This document shows, in pieces, positions 45,034 to 52,077 of a stretch of DNA of 64,000 nt (position 1 is the stretch's first letter; each line of letters begins with the position of its first letter). Origin of the DNA: Salmonella enterica subsp. houtenae serovar Houten (GTDB taxonomy: Bacteria > Pseudomonadota > Gammaproteobacteria > Enterobacterales > Enterobacteriaceae); contig LS483478.1 in NCBI GenBank assembly GCA_900478215.1, forward strand, positions 1,860,001 through 1,924,000. The letters run 5' to 3'. The notes below the pieces were generated by a model that did not search any database, was not told the origin of the DNA, and worked only from the letters and a program-made list of their open reading frames with translations. The translations under genes were made by a program, and so were the position numbers.

Positions 45034-45294
45034 ATGCTCAAGTTCGTTATTTATGGAGACACCGTGAAAAATTTAAATAAAACATTCACTTGTAAATATG
45101 TTGTTATTCGCCGTGATGACATAACAGTAATTGCTGAAATGGATTTTTTTCCTGACTGCAACCGGTCATTGATAGTTGACGATCTGGAATCAGGACCGCT
45201 TATTGTTGGTGTCTGGCATCTGACAAGAGGCGATGATATCTGCCATAATGGTGAAGCGGAAGTACTGTCGGGGCCGTTACAATCACCAGCTTAG
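45034..45294 (+). CDS. Hypothetical small protein in the island
   Basis: 86 aa from MLKFVIYGDTVKNLNKTFTC, with AAGGTG 9 bases upstream; a longer frame from 44980 has no better start. No family recognised. Predominantly beta by composition, two Cys (TFTCKYVV, DDICHN) and several acidic residues; no signal peptide. It is followed 27 bases later by a clear terminator, which supports a real transcript. Low GC like its neighbours. Confidence 0.5.
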   Translation: MLKFVIYGDTVKNLNKTFTCKYVVIRRDDITVIAEMDFFPDCNRSLIVDDLESGPLIVGVWHLTRGDDICHNGEAEVLSGPLQSPA

Positions 45295-45320
45295 TTATTG
45301 AAATATGTTCAGACAAGCCC

Positions 45321-45349
45321 ACTACTAAGCGGGTTTTTAGTAGTTTTTT
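45321..45349 (+). terminator. Terminator after the 86-aa hypothetical gene
   Basis: ACTACTAA and TTAGTAGT form a perfect 8-bp stem around GCGGGTTT, followed by five T. Confidence 0.75.
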
Positions 45350-45364
45350 CGTTTCCTGATGTGT

Positions 45365-46048
45365 CTATTTATTGAAGATGTAGGCCATTCTTGGAGGTGA
45401 ATAATGCCCCATCTCTTTCAGAATAATGTTGGTATATTCGACGACAGGGCCTCTTGGATGATTTTCTTCTTTATCCTGAAGATGGGTCAGCGCATGTACA
45501 ACTTCATGAATAAATGAACGCTTTGTGTCAAAAAGTTGTGGTCCTTCGTTACTTTCATAATACTCGGGATATAAATCATCATCAGTATCGTCCAGATTGA
45601 GACAAATGACTTTCCTGCCTTCTGAAAGTGTGAAGTCTTCCGGAGTCACGGTAGTTGCAAAGGCTTCGCCTGCCCCCAGTAGCCAGCGCTGCTCCACATC
45701 ATGTAGTTCTTTTTCATATGCGTAATTCATCAGTCTGCGGAATGTTTCGCTTTGGGTGTACGCATTTTGAAGTACGGAGGATAGTTCACCGTAGCATTCG
45801 CCATAAGTGTCGTCATCAATTTCTGTATCAGGGTCTATTCCACCCGCGCCTGAGATAAGGTACTCCACCAGATATACTGGCTTCAGACGGAATTCACTGT
45901 TTATGGCAAGCCTGTCATGAGCAAGACGTAGCTGTGAGGGGCTTTGTCCATGTTCGGGAATATCGGGGAAAACAGGCGTATCTGCGGTATTTAATCCGTA
46001 CGTTGATACTCCATTTTGAGATGATACTCCATAGGTTCCTGGAAGCAT
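45365..46048 (-). CDS. PipA/GogA/GtgA-family zinc metalloprotease effector
   Basis: 227 aa, the size of PipA (about 230), GtgA (228) and GogA. The zinc motif HEVVH is at residues 181-185 in SFIHEVVHALTHLQDKE, nearly the same position as in GtgA (catalytic region about 182-186). The downstream EYTNIILKEMGH block gives the likely third ligand. Family members are secreted by the SPI-1/SPI-2 systems and cut NF-kB subunits p65 and RelB. No signal peptide. NleD-type M91 proteases are the main alternative. Lies between the HigBA/hypothetical block and phage tail remnants. Confidence 0.78.
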   Translation of the reverse strand: MLPGTYGVSSQNGVSTYGLNTADTPVFPDIPEHGQSPSQLRLAHDRLAINSEFRLKPVYLVEYLISGAGGIDPDTEIDDDTYGECYGELSSVLQNAYTQSETFRRLMNYAYEKELHDVEQRWLLGAGEAFATTVTPEDFTLSEGRKVICLNLDDTDDDLYPEYYESNEGPQLFDTKRSFIHEVVHALTHLQDKEENHPRGPVVEYTNIILKEMGHYSPPRMAYIFNK

Positions 46049-46472
46049 AATTTCTTATTCTCTGATTACTATTATGAATTATCTTGATTAAATCATAATA
46101 CTGTTTTTGGCTAATGAGCCACATACAGGTAACACTATGATTCAAAAAAACAAAAAGTTGGCGTTAGTTTTTGATCTGTTGCCGATGAACGTTTTGTTAT
46201 GGTGAGCTCCCCCTCAATGATAGGGAATCCGGTTTAGGTATATATTCCTTGCGGGCCATGTCGGCAGTGACCTGGTTCACAGGGAGGCAACCGGCAGCGC
46301 GACAACTTAACGAGACCGGAAAATAATCAAAGTCTACTTCGGTGGCCTTTTCCGTAACTGCCAGACAGCGGAGCTCGGCTCCCACTCTCATCACAAGGCT
46401 GCGCTATTGCGCGGCCTTTTCTTTTTCCACTTACCCGACATCCGGATAGTCCATTCCCGGACAGGGGAAGTT
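46049..46472. other. Non-coding prophage remnant with terminator
   Basis: 424 bp with no supported gene. The right half resembles a lambdoid late/lysis leader. GGCTGCGC and GCGCGGCC around TATT, followed by TTTTCTTTTT (46397-46426), make a strong plus-strand terminator. A 65-codon minus-strand frame (46197-46394) lacks a ribosome site and family match. Confidence 0.5.
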
Positions 46473-47303
46473 ATGACAATGGATAAACATACGACATGGC
46501 TGGCCTACATCTGGGCATTAATCAGCGGCATATGCGCCCAGTGGACGTTAAACGACTATATCAATCACGGCGATGGATATGCTCCGGGCTGGCGACGAGA
46601 GTTTAGCCGTACTGGCGACGGGATGACCGGCAACCTCTACCTTAAAAATGAGGGCCGTATAAATCTCGCTATTGTGGATGAAGCCGAAACGCCCCGCATG
46701 TGGCTCTTCAAGGATAAAGGCGGCGACGGTGTTCATATCAACAATGGTAATGATGGCGGCGGGGATTTTATTTTTGGTAAAGACGGCGGTTTTTATGCTT
46801 CCGCAGTCCGCGCAGGTATCGGCAGAAAGCTGGCGGTTACTTCCGATAATAATTCGGCACTGAGTGCTCGCTTTAATTTATGGGGCGGTGGAGATCGCCC
46901 AACGGTTATTGAACTGGATGATGATCAGGGATGGCACCTGTACAGCCAGCGAAATCCTGACGGTTCAATTCGTTTTATGGTCAATGGCGAGATTTTCACT
47001 ACCGGCTCGATTCATGCTGGGGCCAATACTATCTCCACTGATGGGAATATTTACGGTTCACTATGGGGCGGGTGGCTGAATGACTGGATTAATAACACTA
47101 TTATCAATCGTTTCGTCAAGGATATAAGGCTGGGTGGGATTGAGTATGCACAGGCATGGAATGGTCCAGGATTCAATGACACACCTGGCTATATAATAAC
47201 CGGTGTCGGTAACGGTAATAGCGACGAATTAATCGATGGGATACACCGACGTCCATTGCAAAAGCTCATTGGTAGTGTCTGGTATAATGTTACGAGTATT
47301 TAA
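46473..47303 (+). CDS. Prophage fusion: holin-like start joined to tail fibre C-terminal part
   Basis: 276 aa. Residues 1-30 (MTMDKHTTWLAYIWALISG...) look like the start of a phage holin with one hydrophobic helix. From about residue 45 the sequence is tail-fibre-like (FSRTGDGMTGNLYLKNEG...FFATGSIHAG-type repeats, ending KLIGSVWYNVTSI). The join suggests a deletion between lysis and tail genes of a former prophage. GGGGAAG precedes the ATG. Probably non-functional as either part. Confidence 0.65.
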   Translation: MTMDKHTTWLAYIWALISGICAQWTLNDYINHGDGYAPGWRREFSRTGDGMTGNLYLKNEGRINLAIVDEAETPRMWLFKDKGGDGVHINNGNDGGGDFIFGKDGGFYASAVRAGIGRKLAVTSDNNSALSARFNLWGGGDRPTVIELDDDQGWHLYSQRNPDGSIRFMVNGEIFTTGSIHAGANTISTDGNIYGSLWGGWLNDWINNTIINRFVKDIRLGGIEYAQAWNGPGFNDTPGYIITGVGNGNSDELIDGIHRRPLQKLIGSVWYNVTSI

Positions 47304-47305
47304 AT

Positions 47306-47837
47306 ATGATGCATTTGAAAAATATTTCTGTAGGTAATCCAAAAACGCTGGAGCAATATCAGTTAACTAAACGCTCCGGCGTCATCTGGTTATACTCGGA
47401 AGACGGGAAAAACTGGTACGAAGAACAGAAAAACTTTGCGGCTGACACACTGAAAATAGCCTGTGACCAGAACGGTGTTATTGTGAACATCAGCAAAGAT
47501 GTTTCGACAATAAATCCCACTGGTTTGAGCGTTGTTGAATTATATGACATCACAGCAAACCGACGCGTTGATATATATGGTGGCTGGATGTTTGACGGTA
47601 AGCAGGTAATTAAGCGGATTTATACACCGGAAGAGTTGCGCCAACAGGCCGAAGTGAAAAAAAGGAAAACTTCTCGAAGAGGCCGAGAATGTTATTACGC
47701 CACTGGCGCGGGCGGTAAAATTGAACATTGCCACAGATGAAGAGATTAAACAACTGGAGGCATGGGAACTCTACAGCGTTCTGGTCAGTCGGGTAGATAC
47801 CTCGAATCCTGACTGGCCGGAAACACTGATTATATGA
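47306..47837 (+). pseudogene. Tail fibre assembly gene (tfa / mig-3 type), frameshifted
   Basis: The first 118 codons match tail-fibre assembly chaperones (SGVIWLYSEDGKNWYEEQKN ... TPEELRQQAEVKK). A one-base shift in the A-run near 47660 ends that frame at 47740. In the next frame the family C-terminus continues as KLLEEAENVITPLARAV...WELYSVLVSRVDTSNPDWPE to a TGA at 47835. Such genes are often next to effectors in Salmonella phages. A damaged second copy is at 51345-51880. Confidence 0.85.
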
Positions 47838-47993
47838 CGGATGCAATACAGATCAGTTGGCTCAAATGTTATTGTAATTTACGACTGATTGTATGTTATT
47901 TGTCGTTTATTGTTAGTTTTTAACGTTAATTTAAGTCGGTGCGTGTGCCTGCATTAATCTATTTTTATTGTGCTGTAAATCAGGAAGTGGAAT
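47838..47993 (+). promoter_or_regulatory. Upstream region of the first sspH1-like gene (duplicated at 51880)
   Basis: About 95 bases (from GACGGATGCAATACAGATCA to the run ending TTTGTCGTTTATTGTTAG) are almost identical to 51876-51965 before the second sspH1-like gene. This argues that they hold the native promoter. AT-rich, with no exact -35/-10 I can call; SsrB or PhoP control is known for related genes but no site is assigned here. Confidence 0.5.
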
Positions 47994-50300
47994 ATGTTTA
48001 ATATCCGCAATACACAACCTTCTGTAAATATGCAGGCTATTGCTGGTACTGCGGCACCAGAGGCAGCTCCGGAAGAGCTTGTATGGGAAAAGATTCACTT
48101 TTTTTTCCCGCAGGAAAATTACGAAGAAGCGCAACGGTGTCTTGCTGAACTTTGCCATCCGACCCAGGGAGCGTTGCCGGATCATATCAGCAGCCGCTTT
48201 GAACATTTAAAAGCGCTTGCCTTCCCCGTGTGGGAGGACAATATTCAGTGTAACAGGGATGATATACATCAGTTTTGTATCCTGGATGCAGACAGCCAGG
48301 AAATATTGTCAGCCACCCTTGATGATGCCGGGAACTATACCGTGAATTGCCAGGGGGACAATGAAACACATCGCCTCACCCTGGACACAGCACAGGGAGA
48401 GGAATGCACAGGACACGCGGAAGGGGCATCCGGGATAGTCCGGACATCCTTTCTCCTTGACACAACGGCTCCACAGACGGCAACAGAATATGATGCTGTC
48501 TGGTCAGAATGGGAAAGGGCTGCGCCAGCAGAAGAGTCACCCGGCCGCGCAGCAACGGTACAGAAAATGCGTGACTGCCTGAATAATAGCAGTCGAGTGC
48601 TGAACGTGGGAGGAGCAGGTCTTACCACCTTACCAGACCGTTTACCACCGCATATTACAACACTGGTTATTCCTGATAACCATCTGACCAGCCTGCCGCC
48701 GCTGCCGCCAGGACTACGGGAGCTGGAGATCTCTGGTAACCAACTGACCAGCCTGCCGCCGCTGCCGCCAGGACTACGGGAGCTGGAGGTCTCTGGTAAC
48801 CAACTGACCAGCCTGCCGCCGCTGCCGCCAGGACTACAGGTGCTGACGGTATCTGGTAACCAACTGACCAGCCTGCCTACGCTGCCGCCAGGATTACAGG
48901 TGCTGACGGTCTCTGGTAACCAACTGACCAGCCTGCCTACGCTGCCGCCAGGACTACAGGTGCTGACGGTTGATGGAAACCCACAGCTGACCAGCCTGCC
49001 GGCGCTGCCGCCAGAACTACAGGATCTGTCGGTATCTGATAACCGACTGACCAGCCTGCCGGTGCTGCCGCCAGGACTACAGACGCTGTCGGTCGATGGG
49101 AACCCACATCTGACCAGCCTGCCTACGCTGCCGCCAGGACTACAGACGCTGTTTGTCTCTAATAACCCACAACTGACCCGCCTGCCGGAGCTGCCGTCAG
49201 AACTACAATGGCTGTTTGCCCGTAATTGCCAACTGACCCGCCTGCCGGAAAGTATCAGAGGTCTGCCCTCATCCGCAAGAGTAAGTCTGGAAAGGAATCC
49301 ACTGTCTGAACGCACTCTGCAGACTCTGTGGGACATCACCAGCGCTCCTGACTATTCAGGACCTACGATACAATTCGATATGGCGGGTCCTTCCGTCCCC
49401 CGGGAAGCCCGGGCACTGCACCTGGCGGTCGCTGACTGGCTGACGCCTGTACCGGAGGGGGAACCGGCCCCTGCAGACAGATGGCAAATGTTCGGACAGG
49501 AAGATAACGCCACCGCCTTCAGCCTCCTCCTGGACAGACTGAGTGAGACGGAAAACTTCAAAAAGGACGCAGGCTTTAAGGCACAGATATCGTCCTGGCT
49601 GACAGAACTGGCTGAAGATGAGGAGCTGAGAGCAAGAACCTTTGTCATGGCAACAGAGGCAACCTCAAGCTGCGAGGACCGGGTCACATTTTTTTTGCAC
49701 CAGATGAGGAATGTACAACTGGTACATAATGCAGAAAAAGGGGAGTACGATGATAATCTCGCGGCGCTGGTTGTCACGGGACGTGAGATGTTCCGTCTGG
49801 AAAAACTGGAACAGATTGCCCGGGAAAAGGTCAGAACGCTGGCTTTTGTCGATGAAATTGAGGTCTGTCTGGGCTATCAGAATAAGCTGAAGGAACCACT
49901 TGAGCTGACCAGCGTGACGGCAGAAATGCGTTTCTTTGACGTATCCGGCGTGACGGTTTCAGACCTTCAGGCCGCGGAGCTTCAGGTAAAAACCGCTGAA
50001 AACAGCGAGTTCAGGGAGTGGATACTGCAGTGGGGGCCGTTACACAGCGTGCTGGAACGCAAAGCGCCGGAACGCGTTAACGCGCTTCGTGAAAAGCAAA
50101 TATCGGATTATGAGGAAACGCACCGGATGCTGACTGCCACAGAGCTGAAACCGTCCGGGTTGGTCGGAAATACCGATGCAGAGCGTATTATCGGAGCAAG
50201 GGCGATGGAGAGTGCGAAAAAGGAATTTCTGGATGGCCTGCGCCCTCTTGTGGATGACATGCTGGGTAGCTATCTGAATGCTCGGTGGCGTCTTAACTGA
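47994..50300 (+). CDS. sspH1: SspH1-like NEL-type E3 ubiquitin ligase effector (first copy)
   Basis: 768-aa type III effector. The N-terminal domain starts like SspH1 (MFNIRNTQPSV) and has the translocation motif VWEKIHFFF, a WEKxxxFF form. The LRR block (about residues 215-420) has some ten 20-residue IpaH-type repeats (LPPGLxxLxVSGNQLTSLP), several nearly identical in DNA. The NEL domain follows with catalytic Cys560 in SSCEDRVTFF (Cys492 in SspH1). Longer than SspH1 (700 aa) because of extra LRRs. AGGAAGTGG ribosome site. Family certain; target unknown. SspH1 itself targets PKN1. Confidence 0.93.
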   Translation: MFNIRNTQPSVNMQAIAGTAAPEAAPEELVWEKIHFFFPQENYEEAQRCLAELCHPTQGALPDHISSRFEHLKALAFPVWEDNIQCNRDDIHQFCILDADSQEILSATLDDAGNYTVNCQGDNETHRLTLDTAQGEECTGHAEGASGIVRTSFLLDTTAPQTATEYDAVWSEWERAAPAEESPGRAATVQKMRDCLNNSSRVLNVGGAGLTTLPDRLPPHITTLVIPDNHLTSLPPLPPGLRELEISGNQLTSLPPLPPGLRELEVSGNQLTSLPPLPPGLQVLTVSGNQLTSLPTLPPGLQVLTVSGNQLTSLPTLPPGLQVLTVDGNPQLTSLPALPPELQDLSVSDNRLTSLPVLPPGLQTLSVDGNPHLTSLPTLPPGLQTLFVSNNPQLTRLPELPSELQWLFARNCQLTRLPESIRGLPSSARVSLERNPLSERTLQTLWDITSAPDYSGPTIQFDMAGPSVPREARALHLAVADWLTPVPEGEPAPADRWQMFGQEDNATAFSLLLDRLSETENFKKDAGFKAQISSWLTELAEDEELRARTFVMATEATSSCEDRVTFFLHQMRNVQLVHNAEKGEYDDNLAALVVTGREMFRLEKLEQIAREKVRTLAFVDEIEVCLGYQNKLKEPLELTSVTAEMRFFDVSGVTVSDLQAAELQVKTAENSEFREWILQWGPLHSVLERKAPERVNALREKQISDYEETHRMLTATELKPSGLVGNTDAERIIGARAMESAKKEFLDGLRPLVDDMLGSYLNARWRLN

Positions 50301-50365
50301 GCACGATATTCACCGCGCCAGGCGAATGCGGCGCGACAAAGATATTCCCGGACAAACAACATCAG

Positions 50366-50617
50366 GCAGTACTGATGTTGTACAGGTGAAATCGGGGAGA
50401 CTTCTTCAGTCAGGGCGTGGCGCAACTTTTCGATGATAACGCGCCGCGCGCCGGTAGCGAGAAGCCGATGGAAGTACTGGATCACCTGAATGCAAAGAAA
50501 GGCAGGGGAAAGCTGTACTTTGCCGGGGAGGGTATCCAGCAACAGTGGGCTATGAAGGGAAACATGCTGTCATCCCGATGTACCACCCGCTATGAAGACC
50601 TGCTTCAGGTTAAGTGA
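50366..50617 (+). pseudogene. umuC-family (Y-polymerase) C-terminal remnant, copy 1
   Basis: The frame NRGDFFSQGVAQLFDDNAPR, then GSEKPMEVLDHLNAKKGRG and LYFAGEGIQQQWAMK, to a stop at 50617 matches the C-terminus of UmuC/SamB/ImpB proteins. An in-frame TGA lies just before it and the polymerase body is absent. Similar remnants follow the other two sspH genes. Confidence 0.85.
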
Positions 50618-51091
50618 CAGGTTTACCCTGATTTTCAAATTTCTGATGTGATGGTGTGCCGCAGCCACGTCGTATGCAGGAACGGACTGCGGCAAACTGG
50701 CGATCGTTCGACAGTGCGAATATTGAATGGTTGCCAGTCGCGGCGGATTCTACTGGTTAAGAATGACTAATCAATGTGTTTAATCTGAAACCAGGCATCT
50801 GTTCAACTTTCGTGATCTCTTTTGTTGGCATCGCTATTAAGCCTTCGTCTACATGGGCATTTGGCATCGGGAGGCCACCAGTGGAAGAGGTCGAGTGATG
50901 TATTGGGCAGTGAGTTTGTTTGGTCGGGGGATTTATACGCAAAATGGCCCGAAATACGTCCGAATTAAAACGTAAAAAGTGATAACTAATTGAATCTATT
51001 AGAATTAAAAATAACGTATTCTAATCGTTAAAATCACTTAATTAATATGTAACCTTATGAATTTAAAGAGAAAGATTAATGGTTGCCGTAA
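50618..51091. other. Gene-free AT-rich stretch
   Basis: 474 bp between the umuC remnant and the right attachment repeat. A 61-codon minus-strand frame (50757-50942) has no family match or good start. Nothing else is recognised. Confidence 0.4.
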
Positions 51092-51121
51092 ACAGGAATC
51101 GTATTCGGTCTCTTTTTATTT
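51092..51121 (+). repeat. Attachment-type direct repeat, right copy
   Basis: Exact 30-base copy of the end of sdsR (see 42529). The left arm of the terminator stem is absent here, so it cannot act as a terminator. It is followed (51122-51235) by sequence related to that just inside the left copy (GTATTCCGGTCTTTTTCGTT, then AACATTTCTTTTACG), as if a second element abutted the first. Confidence 0.75.
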
Positions 51122-51344
51122 TCTTTTTAAATCAGTAGATTGTAATGCCACGGCCGAAAATGTCCGAATTTATGTATTCCGGTCTTTTTCGTTATACCAC
51201 AACGAAACGTCTGTTAACATTTCTTTTACGTAACTTACCCCCCTCAAGGTTAGACTGGCGCAGTCCGCCAGGATCACTTTGTAGGAAATCGGTCTGACAT
51301 TTTGGTGGGGATCGTTATTTTTTTGTAATGCCTGCCTGTGCAGT

Positions 51345-51880
51345 TATTCCAGTGTATAAACTCGCTTAATTACCTTCTCACCGTCAAACATCCATCCACT
51401 GTATATATCAGCGCGCCTGTTTGCGGTAATGTTTGGTAATTCAACGACGCTCAAACTGCTGGAGTTTATTATCGAAACATATTTGTTGATGTTCACAATA
51501 ACACCATTCTGGTCACAGGCTATTTTCAGTGTATCAGCCGCAAATTTTTTCTGTTGTTCGTACCAGTTTTTCCCATCCTCCGAGTATAACTATATAACGT
51601 CGGAACATTTAGTTAGCTGAAATTGCGCCATCGCTTTTGGATTATCCATAAAAATTTTTTTCAAAAATATCATATTTAAATATTCGTAACATTATACCAG
51701 ACACCGCCAATAAACTTTTCGAAGAGGTCGAGAACGTTATTACGCCACTGGCACGCGTAGTAAAGCTGGGTATCGCAACCGATGAGGAGCGGAGTCGACT
51801 GGAGATATGGGAAATCTGCAGTGTAATGGTAAATGGGGTGGATACCCCCCAGACTGCTCGGAAACGCCGATTATAGGACG
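51345..51880. pseudogene. Second tail-fibre assembly (tfa) copy, split with its first part inverted
   Basis: The reverse complement of about 51345-51715 matches 47265-47645 (end of the tail fibre plus start of tfa, including TGTCTGGTATAATGTTACGA). Bases 51714-51877 match the tfa 3' part in direct orientation (GAAGAGGTCGAGAACGTTAT). So a segment of about 370 bp has been inverted within the duplicated copy. No intact product. Confidence 0.8.
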
Positions 51881-51970
51881 GATGCAATATAGATCAGTTG
51901 GCTCAAATGTTATTGTAATTTACGACTAATTGTATGTTATTTGTCGTTTATTGTTAGCTTTTGTCGTTAA

Positions 51971-52019
51971 TTGAATATTGAATATTGAATATTGAATATT
52001 GAATATTGAATATTGAATA
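51971..52019 (+). repeat. Heptanucleotide tandem repeat TTGAATA x7
   Basis: Seven exact copies of TTGAATA, starting 107 bases and ending 59 bases before the second sspH1-like start. They replace the sequence present before the first copy. Absent from the other two sspH genes. Confidence 0.97.
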
Positions 52020-52077
52020 TTTGATGCGCGTGCTGCGTTGATCTATTTTTATTGTGCTGTAAATTAGGAGGTGGAAT

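Noticed and set aside
46197..46394. 65-codon minus-strand frame in the phage remnant
   Set aside because: No ribosome site and no recognised family; it overlaps the lysis-leader-like sequence.
48660..49160. Regular 60-bp repeats resembling a CRISPR-like array
   Set aside because: The repeats are contiguous, in frame, encode 20-residue LRRs and have no unique spacers or cas genes.
48335..49339. 334-codon open frame on the minus strand, opposite the first SspH1-like gene
   Set aside because: It is a shadow of the repetitive, GC-rich LRR coding sequence; the same happens opposite the other two copies. No ribosome site and a Ser/Gly/Val-rich, low-complexity product.
50757..50942. 61-codon minus-strand frame
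   Set aside because: No family match, no clear start signal, unusual composition; treated as non-coding.
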